Shown piece by piece: positions 1 to 6,921 of a DNA stretch of 35,380 bases. The stretch lies in the NCBI GenBank assembly GCA_025060505.1, contig JANXBU010000017.1:1-35380 (forward strand), in the 5' to 3' direction. The notes under the pieces are model-generated. The model ran no database searches and was not told the origin of the DNA. It worked only from the letters and a program-made list of their open reading frames with translations. How positions within the stretch are numbered: position 1 is the stretch's first letter; each line of letters begins with the position of its first letter. This DNA is from Candidatus Calescibacterium sp. GTDB taxonomy: Bacteria; Calescibacteriota; Calescibacteriia; Calescibacteriales; Calescibacteriaceae. The translations under genes and the position numbers were made by a program.

Positions 1-145
1 ATAAAACGATCTCCTCAAGAGATCCATCGTTTTTTCTAACTAGCAATTTGAAACCTTCGCCTATGGAAGTTATGTTCTCCACTTCTACTGGTTCTGAGAA
101 ATACGTTGGCAAGTTCACTTTTTTGCCTTTAAGTTTTTCAATCAT
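1..145 (-). CDS. N-terminus of a helicase-like protein (partial, runs off left edge)
   Basis: Reading right to left from an ATG at 145 there are 48 open codons to the window edge. The peptide begins MIEKLKGKKVNLPTYFSEPV and continues with VEVENITSIGEGFKLLVRK. This resembles, from memory, the short beta-rich N-terminal segment of large SNF2/DEAD helicases of restriction and phage-defence loci, in which a PEPV-type strand precedes a G-x-G-(F/Y)-x-L-x-V-R strand. No helicase motif lies inside the window, so the family call is inference. The gene starts 29 bases after a 31-codon ORF and has no clear Shine-Dalgarno sequence. It belongs to the accessory island that also holds methylase and PLD-helicase fragments, which is part of the reason for the call. 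It could equally be another large restriction-associated protein. Confidence 0.5.
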   Translation of the reverse strand, partial: MIEKLKGKKVNLPTYFSEPVEVENITSIGEGFKLLVRKNDGSLEEIVL

Positions 146-174
146 TTCGTTCTTTCTATATTCTTTAAATTGGC

Positions 175-270
175 TTATAATTTCTTTCGTTCTTTATTCC
201 GATGGATTTTAGTCTCAAGCCATTCTTCGCCCATGCTCTCTAAGGCATTAATACAAACTTTTTCGCTCAT
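175..270 (-). CDS. Possible 31-aa small protein upstream of the helicase-like gene
   Basis: An ATG at 270 opens a 31-codon ORF ending at TAA (175-177). The peptide starts MSEKVCINALESMGEEW and is charged and lysine/arginine-rich towards the end (NKERKKL). It begins 5 bases after the stop of the methylase-tail ORF at 276-374 and ends 29 bases before the helicase-like gene, so it is placed like a gene in a minus-strand operon. I do not recognise a family. It could be a genuine small gene of the defence island, the start of a decayed larger gene, or chance. Confidence 0.3.
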   Translation of the reverse strand: MSEKVCINALESMGEEWLETKIHRNKERKKL

Positions 271-275
271 ATTAT

Positions 276-436
276 TTACACACTCATTGCTTTTTCAAGT
301 CTATTTTTTACAAGTTCTGCGACTGCTAAATAAACCTCTTTGCGCTCGTCTTCTATCTGAGCCAAAGTTATCATACTTTGTTAAATTGTAAAGTTTATAA
401 ACAAGTTGGTCAATTTGCCTTTTACATAAACCTCCA
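276..436 (-). pseudogene. Broken C-terminal tail(s) of Eco57I-like DNA methylase
   Basis: Two methylase-like tails lie in different frames on the minus strand. One frame reads KRQIDQLVYKLYNLTKYD, close to the typical end of Eco57I/type IIG adenine methylases (I-D-x-L-V-Y-x-L-Y-x-L-T). The other frame, ATG 374 to TAA 276-278, reads ERKEVYLAVAELVKNRLEKA and ends in MSV; I recognise this as the end of another N6-adenine methylase-like family. The tails overlap out of frame and no catalytic NPPY motif is present, so this is residue of deleted or fused genes. A close relative of the second tail occurs at 1569-1660. The 32-codon ORF may still be translated, but it cannot be an active enzyme. Confidence 0.5.
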
Positions 437-485
437 TAAGTGTTTGAATTAAACAAACTATTTTAGAAAAAACCTTTTAAATTTT

Positions 486-1499
486 TTATAAACTCCTCTT
501 CAGCAAATTTAAAGCAAATTTTTTCAACATTCTTTCCATTTTTTTATCTTGGTAAACTTGCAAGCTTTTGCATTCAACCCAAAATTCAACAATTGACTTT
601 TCTAACAGAAAAGATACAAGAGGAAAGGGTAAACCTAGCTTTATATACTTCTTGAGAGTATAAATAAACTCTTTGAGATCATCGTAGAATAATTCTTCCA
701 AGTAGACATAAAAGAAGAACCGATGCAAAGGGAAAGGAAACCTATCAAACGCTTCACTCAACCATGCATATCCTTGATATTCTGCTGGTTGGGATTTGAT
801 AAGGCGTTGAATTAAACGCGCCTCATAAGATTCGAACCTGTCATATGCAATCGAATTAGCCAAACTTTCTTCTATTATTCGCCCCCAAATTTTGTCATAT
901 GGAGTAATTCCACTATCCATAATAGCATGTCCAAGTTCATGATAATAAACCTTATCCAAAACAAGTTCAACTGGAATATTTTCTTTCCATGCCCAATTAA
1001 TGATGCGTTCAGGACAAAGGAATATGGCTGGACTTTCTAAATTTTGAAGAGCGCTTTTCGCATCGTCAGAACGATATTCAGTTTTACCTAAACCGATGAT
1101 GTTAGTAACATCATATGTATGAGAAAAATTTTTTATATAAACTCCAACAGCAACTACTTCTTTATAATGCTGCCAAGTTTCTTCTTCAGTTTTTTCAAGT
1201 TCCTTAAATAAATCTTTATCCTTTTCTTCATCCTTTATTCTTTCATCCTCTCTCCATTCATTTAACCGAGCACGAACTTTTTTTGGATCAAGGGCACGGC
1301 GTCGTTCAGGTGGGTAAATGGTGTCCATTTGTGCTTCGTTTACCAGGAAAACGGGAATGGAAACCGCCTTAGCTCCCATAGGTGCATTCATTCTTTCCCA
1401 AAGTTCTTTCCGAAAGAAATTTAACATGCTGCCCGCCTTACTTCCCAGATTATAAATATTGATAGGTAGCTGCGTTAAAAACTTATTATTTCCTGCCAT
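486..1499 (-). CDS. Putative zinc metallopeptidase (HELGH motif), 337 aa
   Basis: The motif VYYHELGHAIMD at residues ~184-195 is a zincin HExxH signature: H187 and H191 would bind zinc and E188 would act as catalytic base. About 20 residues later, IIEESLANSIAY (E210/E211) could give the third, glutamate ligand as in gluzincins. The N-terminal ~120 residues are charged and helical, and the C-terminus is rich in aromatics (FFFYVYLEELFYDDL). There is no signal peptide, so it should act in the cytoplasm. I do not recognise the specific family. The gene is intact, with a strong AAAGGAGGT ribosome-binding site 5 bases before the ATG. It is flanked on both sides by methylase-tail debris, so it is probably an accessory, possibly defence-associated, protein. 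Substrate and role are unknown. Confidence 0.65.
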   Translation of the reverse strand: MAGNNKFLTQLPINIYNLGSKAGSMLNFFRKELWERMNAPMGAKAVSIPVFLVNEAQMDTIYPPERRRALDPKKVRARLNEWREDERIKDEEKDKDLFKELEKTEEETWQHYKEVVAVGVYIKNFSHTYDVTNIIGLGKTEYRSDDAKSALQNLESPAIFLCPERIINWAWKENIPVELVLDKVYYHELGHAIMDSGITPYDKIWGRIIEESLANSIAYDRFESYEARLIQRLIKSQPAEYQGYAWLSEAFDRFPFPLHRFFFYVYLEELFYDDLKEFIYTLKKYIKLGLPFPLVSFLLEKSIVEFWVECKSLQVYQDKKMERMLKKFALNLLKRSL

Positions 1500-1504
1500 T
1501 TCAC

Positions 1505-1513
1505 ACCTCCTTT
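1505..1513 (-). promoter_or_regulatory. Strong Shine-Dalgarno site of the metallopeptidase gene
   Basis: The minus strand reads AAAGGAGGT, a full-length anti-16S match, 5 bases before the ATG at 1499. It fixes the start and contrasts with most genes in the window, which lack such a site. Confidence 0.8.
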
Positions 1514-1540
1514 TACGTTTCTTTTATACACCTTTGTTTT

Positions 1541-1600
1541 TTCTAATCTATTTTTCTAATCTATTTTTTTACAATTCTATTTTTTTTACAATTTCTACTA
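1541..1600. repeat. Two adjacent short tandem duplications in a decayed methylase tail
   Basis: On the plus strand the 13-mer TTCTAATCTATTT occurs twice in a row (1541-1566). It is followed by two near copies of a TTTTTTACAATTCTA-type unit. On the minus strand these are duplicated versions of the codons for V-K-N-R-L-E-K of the methylase tail, comparable with the single copy in the relative at 276-330. The duplications introduce stops and frame changes. Confidence 0.7.
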
Positions 1601-2161
1601 CTGCCAAATAAACTTCTTTTCGTTCTTATTCTCGTAAGCCAAGAGCATCAAAAACAATATCATCAAGTGCTTTTCGGTCTGGTAATGGATTCAACTCTTG
1701 TTCACGAATGGGTTTCGTGGGGTCAAATATTTTGAAGATGTAGAGTTTTGCGTGGTTAGGTTCTAAAGTTTTGCGCAATTCAATTTTTCCTTCTTTCAGA
1801 AGATTCAGAAAAAATCAATCTGCTCATATATCTCCTTTTTGTCGGTATCCGGAGAATTGAAGGCTCTTTTCAGAGATTCAAGAAACCTGTTTTTTACTTC
1901 ATCTTCTCTGATCTCAGATGAATTTTTTGTGAATTCATAAAGACCGTAAACTCCGCTATCAATATCAAGTCCAACAAGTATTTTCAAGAATTTATCTTTC
2001 ATTCTACCTTCTTCGTAGAGTTTTTTTAAGGTTTCGTAAAGTTGTTGGATACCAGAAAAGTAGAAGAAACCGACCAGAAACTTGAGCTCTGAGCTTTTTT
2101 CTATAATCTGATTTAATCTTTCTGCAAGATTCTTAGTCCCGGCTGTGTTGGTAATGAACAT
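1569..2161 (-). pseudogene. Chimeric pseudogene: PLD-nuclease/helicase N-terminus joined to methylase C-terminus
   Basis: From the ATG at 2161 the first 118 codons encode the start of a PLD-type nuclease domain as found at the front of some SNF2 helicases: SSELKFLVGFFYFSGIQQLY, later KFLKILVGLDIDSGVYGLYE. The frame stops at 1805-1807. Adding one T to the T6 run (minus strand, ~1808-1815) restores it, giving LLKEGKIELRKTLEPNHAKL and YIFK, which carries the HxK half of the PLD motif. At about 1733 the homology changes to a methylase C-terminus: PDRKALDDIVFDALGLRE, an in-frame TAA at 1626-1628, then ERKEVYLAVVEIVKK and TAA at 1569-1571. The helicase motor and the methylase catalytic core are both missing, consistent with a large internal deletion. 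The frameshift could be a sequencing error in a homopolymer, but the junction and the second stop would remain. Confidence 0.6.
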
Positions 2162-2328
2162 TTTTCACAATGTAAAAAAAGTATAATCATAAGAAATTTT
2201 TTTGGTATAAATTTCGTCTCTGGGGATCATTCAAGATACCTTTCTTTTTTCGTAGAGCATAGACTTTTGAGTACAAGAAATGAGAAAAAAAGATATTTTG
2301 CTTTGAGATTGCTATATACATTTAGTAT

Positions 2329-4932
2329 ATGCGTTTTGATAGGTTCACAGCACACGCAAGAGAGGTCATTGAGGAAGCAGGAAACGAAGCAAGGTCAAGA
2401 AACAATGGAGAGATATTCCCAGAACACGTAGCCTATGTTCTTGTTAAGGATTCAATGAAAGAGTTCATAAGCAAAATGGGCAAAAATCCCTCGTCTTTGC
2501 TCTCAAAGATTGAGTATTCAATAGCGAGATTACCGAAAATATTTGGAGAATCTGATGATGTATACATCTCTCCGCAGGCAAAGAGATTGTTTGATAGAGC
2601 AATTGATATATCAAAGGATATGGGCGACTCCTATGTTTCAACTGAGCATCTTTTTTTGGCATCAATAGAAAGCCTTCCGGATATTTTCAAGAGCGAAGGT
2701 ATTGATTTCGAATCTGTAGAAAAAGAGATACTTGAAATGAGGAAGGGAAGAAAAGTTGAAAGTCCGGAGCAGGATTTTTCTCAAAGTGTTCTTTCAAAGT
2801 ATGGAAAAGAGCTCGTTGCTCTTGCGAAAGCTGGAAAGCTTGATCCTGTTGTTGGCAGAGAAGAGGAGATAAGGCAGGTTATGGAGATACTTATGAGGAG
2901 AACGAAAAACAATCCTGTTTTGGTTGGTGATCCAGGAGTAGGAAAGACAGCAATAGTTGAAGGACTTGCACGCAGGATTGCAAATGACGATGTTCCTACA
3001 CTTCTGAGAAACAAAAAGATATTCCAGCTTGATATGTCTGCTCTTCTGGCAGGTGCCAAGTACAGAGGAGAGTTTGAAGAAAGGCTCAAAGCTGTTTTGA
3101 AGGAGATTGTTGACTCAAACGGAGAGATAATACTTTTTGTGGACGAGGTTCACACTTTGATTGGTGCTGGAAGAGCGGAGGGTCAAGCTATGGATGCTGC
3201 GAACATAATGAAGCCGGCTCTCGCAAGGGGAGAGCTTCATATGATTGGAGCTACAACTTATGATGAGTACAGAAAATACATAGAAAAAGATCCGGCTCTT
3301 GAAAGAAGGCTTCAGCCGGTCTTTGTGAGGGAGCCAACAGTAGAGGAAACAATAGCTATTTTGCGTGGAATAAAGGAAAAATACGAGGTACATCATGGTG
3401 TGAAGATCTCAGATTCAGCAATTGTTTCTGCTTCAAAACTTTCTGCAAGATACATACAAGATAGAAAGCTACCGGACAAAGCGATAGATCTGATTGATCA
3501 GGCTGCAAGCTCTCTCAGAATGGAGGTTGATAGCCTTCCTGCACCTATTTACGAGATAGAAAGAAAAATATCTGAACTTGAGATACAAAAGCAAGCTCTC
3601 TCTATGGAATCAAAAGGTGCTTCCGAAAGAGAGAGGAAAGAAATGGAAGATAAAATCTCCGATATAGATAAGAAGCTTGCGGAACTAAGAGAGAAGCTAT
3701 CTTCGCTCAAATCTAAATGGGAAAATGAAAAGAGAATCCTTGAGGAGATAAGACGATATAAAGATAAGCTCGGGGAGCTTGAACATCAGGCTCAATCTGC
3801 AAGCAGAGCAGGGGACTACGACAAAGCCGCAAGAATAATATATGGCGAGATTCCCGAGATAAAGAAAAAACTTGAACAGCTCAACGCTGAGTTTGAGAAG
3901 ATACAGGATAAACTTGTCAAAGATCAGGTCACAGAAGAAGATATTGTAAGACTTATATCAAAGAGAACAGGGATACCGATAGAAAAGTTGAAGCAGGAGG
4001 AAATACAGAAACTTGTTGAGATAGAAAAATATCTTGGAAGCAAGGTTGTTGGTCAAGACGAAGCTATAAAGCTTATTTCAAACACAATAAGGCGTGCCAG
4101 AGCTGGTTTTTCTGATCCCAGAAGACCTCTTGGTTCGTTTATGTTCTTTGGACCAACAGGAGTGGGAAAAACACAAACAGCAAAAACTCTCGCGGAGTTT
4201 CTGTTTGGCGATGAAAATGCACTGATAAGAATAGATATGTCTGAGTACATGGAAAAGCATTCTGTTGCAAAGCTGATCGGTGCTCCCCCCGGATATGTAG
4301 GATATGAAGAGGGTGGACAGCTCACAGAAGCGGTCAGAAGAAAACCGTTTTCTGTTATACTCTTTGACGAAATAGAAAAAGCTCATCCTGATGTCTTCAA
4401 TTTACTACTTCAAGTTCTTGATGACGGGAGACTCACAGACTCAAAAGGAAGAACTGTTGATTTCAGAAACACAATAATAATTATGACGTCAAACCTCGGA
4501 AGCGATATAATAATGCGTGAAGACTTTGATACTGCAAAAAGGAGAGTACAAGATCTGATCAAATCTTATTTCAGGCCAGAGTTCATAAACAGAGTAGATG
4601 AGATAGTTGTGTTCAGACCGCTTGATAAGCAAAATATCCTCAAAATAGTTGAGCTACAGCTTGTGGACATCATAAAGAGAGCATCAGAGAGAAAAATTGT
4701 TCTCAAATTCACAGATAAGCTCAAAGACTTTATATCGGAAGTTGGATATGACCCGAATTTTGGTGCAAGACCTCTTCGGAGAGCAATCCAAAAATATATA
4801 CTTGACGAGCTTTCTATGAAGTTCATCTCAGGAGAAATATCCGATGGCGAAACTGTTACTGTGGATTACGAGGATGGAAGAGTAGTTTTCAGAAAAGAAA
4901 CTGAACAGGTGAGAAAACAGAGAAGAAAATAG
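2329..4932 (+). CDS. clpB: ATP-dependent disaggregase ClpB
   Basis: This 867-residue Hsp100 AAA+ ATPase threads aggregated proteins through a hexameric ring, in cooperation with DnaK, in the cytoplasm. Visible parts: Clp N-domain (~1-145); first AAA+ module with Walker A GDPGVGKT (200-207), Walker B ILFVDE (268-273) and the ClpB-like GATTYDEYRKYIEKDPALER; a long charged coiled-coil middle domain (~400-530), whose KISDIDKKLAEL and IYGEIPEIKKKLEQL segments match ClpB rather than the shorter ClpC linker; second Walker A GPTGVGKT (608-615) with Walker B ILFDEIEKAHP (~679-689). No ClpP-binding IGF-type loop was noticed, in line with ClpB. The length is normal for the family. It starts at an ATG preceded by TATATACATTTAGTAT and no Shine-Dalgarno sequence. 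No CIRCE operator is visible upstream. It is divergent from the defence-like island and stands alone. Confidence 0.95.
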   Translation: MRFDRFTAHAREVIEEAGNEARSRNNGEIFPEHVAYVLVKDSMKEFISKMGKNPSSLLSKIEYSIARLPKIFGESDDVYISPQAKRLFDRAIDISKDMGDSYVSTEHLFLASIESLPDIFKSEGIDFESVEKEILEMRKGRKVESPEQDFSQSVLSKYGKELVALAKAGKLDPVVGREEEIRQVMEILMRRTKNNPVLVGDPGVGKTAIVEGLARRIANDDVPTLLRNKKIFQLDMSALLAGAKYRGEFEERLKAVLKEIVDSNGEIILFVDEVHTLIGAGRAEGQAMDAANIMKPALARGELHMIGATTYDEYRKYIEKDPALERRLQPVFVREPTVEETIAILRGIKEKYEVHHGVKISDSAIVSASKLSARYIQDRKLPDKAIDLIDQAASSLRMEVDSLPAPIYEIERKISELEIQKQALSMESKGASERERKEMEDKISDIDKKLAELREKLSSLKSKWENEKRILEEIRRYKDKLGELEHQAQSASRAGDYDKAARIIYGEIPEIKKKLEQLNAEFEKIQDKLVKDQVTEEDIVRLISKRTGIPIEKLKQEEIQKLVEIEKYLGSKVVGQDEAIKLISNTIRRARAGFSDPRRPLGSFMFFGPTGVGKTQTAKTLAEFLFGDENALIRIDMSEYMEKHSVAKLIGAPPGYVGYEEGGQLTEAVRRKPFSVILFDEIEKAHPDVFNLLLQVLDDGRLTDSKGRTVDFRNTIIIMTSNLGSDIIMREDFDTAKRRVQDLIKSYFRPEFINRVDEIVVFRPLDKQNILKIVELQLVDIIKRASERKIVLKFTDKLKDFISEVGYDPNFGARPLRRAIQKYILDELSMKFISGEISDGETVTVDYEDGRVVFRKETEQVRKQRRK

Positions 4933-4974
4933 AGCTTTTTATTTTTGTTTGTCATCCCTCAATTTTTCCTTGAT

Positions 4975-5781
4975 ATGCCAGTGAGAAGGATTCTTTCTTT
5001 TTTGATTTTTTCTGCTTTGGCTGTTTATCCTTTGTCTTTGCTTTTGTTTTCGCTGTTTTCGGATTGTTCTCCAACAGAGATAGACCTTGATAGAACGCTT
5101 CTTTCTCCATCGTTAAGCTTTCCTCTTGGCACAAATGAGCTTGGCCAAAACCTTGCTTGTATGATAGGTCATGGAATCATCACATCTTTGAAGGTATCTG
5201 CTATATCTGTTCTGATTTCATTCGTTTTGGGAGGAGTTTTGGGAACGGCTGCTGGATATATGGGCGGAGCCTATGACTTTGTTATAAGTAGAATGATTGA
5301 ATTTTTCCAGGGACTTCCTGCTCTGATTTTTGTTATATTTATCGTTTCTGTCTTTGGAGGAGGAGATGATAAGATAATAATTTCTCTTTCAGCTTTTGGT
5401 TGGGTATCTTTCGCAAGAATAGCTCGTAATGAATCCGCCAGAATAAAGAACCTTGAGTTTGTCAAATCAGCTTATGTTGTTGGACTTCCTCATTCAAGAA
5501 TAATGCTGAAATACATATTCCCATATGTTTTGCCATCTCTTCTGACGCAAGCTATGTTCTCATTTTCGGCTTTTATTCTCGCAGAAGGAGGTCTTGGATT
5601 TTTGGGTCTGAGACCTGCTGAAAAAATTTCTCTTGGAAGCATAATATCAGACGGAGTTGACTTCATCCTCACAAATCCACGTTTGGTTATATTTCCTGGA
5701 CTTTGTCTTACATGTATCGCAGTTCTATCAAATATAATCGGCCAGAATCTTATAGCTGCTCAGAAAAAGTCTTTCGAATGA
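4975..5781 (+). CDS. ABC transporter permease, DppC/OppC family (orphan)
   Basis: This inner-membrane permease resembles the second permease of dipeptide/oligopeptide/nickel importers. The sequence shows an N-terminal membrane segment, the family hallmark PLGTNELGQNL (usually PLGTDxLGRD), at least five further hydrophobic segments, and the cytoplasmic EAA loop (AYVVGLPHSRIMLKYIFPYV) that contacts the ATPase. The end (GFLGLRPAEKISLGSIISDG) is also typical of DppC. About 270 residues is the normal length. I chose the ATG at 4975; an upstream TTG at 4945 would add ten residues with no ribosome-binding site. The partner permease, ATPases and binding protein are not nearby, so the substrate cannot be inferred. 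It follows clpB by about 40 bases. Confidence 0.85.
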   Translation: MPVRRILSFLIFSALAVYPLSLLLFSLFSDCSPTEIDLDRTLLSPSLSFPLGTNELGQNLACMIGHGIITSLKVSAISVLISFVLGGVLGTAAGYMGGAYDFVISRMIEFFQGLPALIFVIFIVSVFGGGDDKIIISLSAFGWVSFARIARNESARIKNLEFVKSAYVVGLPHSRIMLKYIFPYVLPSLLTQAMFSFSAFILAEGGLGFLGLRPAEKISLGSIISDGVDFILTNPRLVIFPGLCLTCIAVLSNIIGQNLIAAQKKSFE

Positions 5782-5790
5782 ATTTGTTCC

Positions 5791-5832
5791 GAGAATATCT
5801 GGTAATACCTGATAATTCTCTTATAAAATTTT
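5791..5832 (+). terminator. Possible hairpin terminator after the DppC-like gene
   Basis: GAGAAT (5791-5796) pairs with ATTCTC (5815-5820), and the inner TC/GG and CC/GA pairs extend the stem with small symmetric bulges around a TAATA loop. An A/T-rich stretch (TTATAAAATTTT) follows, not a clean T-run. The hairpin lies just past the permease stop. The rest of the gap to 5976 shows nothing convincing. Confidence 0.35.
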
Positions 5833-5976
5833 GGCTTTTGTGTCTTGAGTAATTACCGTTGGGCTTAGTATTGCCGAATTCATAATATTGTTTGATATTT
5901 TATTTTGCGCCAGCATTCAAGTTTCAATTTCTGGATCAAGAGATTCTCCGAAATTTCCGTTTAGAATATAAAGGAT

Positions 5977-6828
5977 ATGATTTTATCAAAAAAATACAGA
6001 GAAGTTCAAGATGTTTTTTCGGGTATGGAAGTTGTTGACGGAGCGGGTGTTAAACTAAAAAGATACATTGGTTCTCCTTATCTGAATCGTTTGGATCCTT
6101 TTCTTTTGCTCGATGAATTCAGAAGCGATGATCCAAAGGATTATATTGCGGGATTTCCTCCCCATCCTCACAGGGGTTTTCAGACATTGACGTATATGGT
6201 CAGTGGAGATTTTGAGCACAAAGATAGCACAGGTAGTCAGAGCAGGCTGAGTTCGGGTGAGCTTCAGTGGATGAATGCTGGTAGTGGAGTTATACATTCA
6301 GAAATGCCGATTATGAAAGATGGATTGCTTTGGGGTTATCAGCTTTGGTTGAATTTGCCATCTGAAAAAAAGATGAGCGATCCTTTCTATCACAATTATA
6401 AGGCTATTGAGCTGACTTTCGGAGAAGATGTGAGAGTTTATCTTCTTGCCGGGAAGTTTCAAAATATATCGCAGAAAAACTGGGCTCCGTATCCATTCTT
6501 GTACATTGATGTAAGGATCAAAAGAGGCGGTGTTTTTGAGTTTGATGTTCAGGAAGATTTGAACTCGTTTTGTCTTGTTTCAGAAGGCTCTATAAAAATT
6601 CAAAACAAGCAGGTGGGTAAATCTCAGATTGCTATACTGTCATTCGGAAACACGGTTAAAATTGAAGCTCTGGACGACGCTGTGGTTTTATTTGGTGCAG
6701 CGATGCCTCTGAAAGAACCAATTGCAAGATGGGGACCTTTTGTTATGAACACTGTTCAGGAAATTCATCAAGCTATTGACGATTATCAAAGCGGAAGACT
6801 CGTTAGAAGAAAAGCAACAGATATATAG
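5977..6828 (+). CDS. Pirin family protein (bicupin, putative quercetinase)
   Basis: This cytoplasmic cupin protein belongs to a family whose members can act as quercetin 2,3-dioxygenases or as metal- and redox-dependent regulators; the physiological role in bacteria is often unknown. The pirin signature is complete: GFPPHPHRGFQTLTYMVSG, then ELQWMNAGSGVIHSEMP. H63, H65, H107 and E109 correspond to the three-His/one-Glu metal site of human pirin. The second cupin half (to ~residue 265) lacks these ligands, as usual. A length of 283 residues is normal. The start ATG has no Shine-Dalgarno sequence; TAGAATATAAAGGAT precedes it. It is a single gene between an ABC permease and a patatin-like gene, with no pathway link visible. 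Confidence 0.92.
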   Translation: MILSKKYREVQDVFSGMEVVDGAGVKLKRYIGSPYLNRLDPFLLLDEFRSDDPKDYIAGFPPHPHRGFQTLTYMVSGDFEHKDSTGSQSRLSSGELQWMNAGSGVIHSEMPIMKDGLLWGYQLWLNLPSEKKMSDPFYHNYKAIELTFGEDVRVYLLAGKFQNISQKNWAPYPFLYIDVRIKRGGVFEFDVQEDLNSFCLVSEGSIKIQNKQVGKSQIAILSFGNTVKIEALDDAVVLFGAAMPLKEPIARWGPFVMNTVQEIHQAIDDYQSGRLVRRKATDI

Positions 6829-6921
6829 TTTTACATATAAGATATCTGATTATTCAAATCGGGAACGGAATCTTTTAACAAAAACCAAAGTTTTTCAGCT
6901 CCACATATTAGCATATAATTG

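Noticed and set aside
170-391. 73-codon ORF on the plus strand
   Set aside because: It lies opposite methylase and helicase remnants, has a serine/leucine/phenylalanine-rich shadow composition, and no ribosome-binding site.
3115-4386. Several ORFs of 90-102 codons antisense to clpB
   Set aside because: They are shadows of the strongly conserved AAA+ gene.
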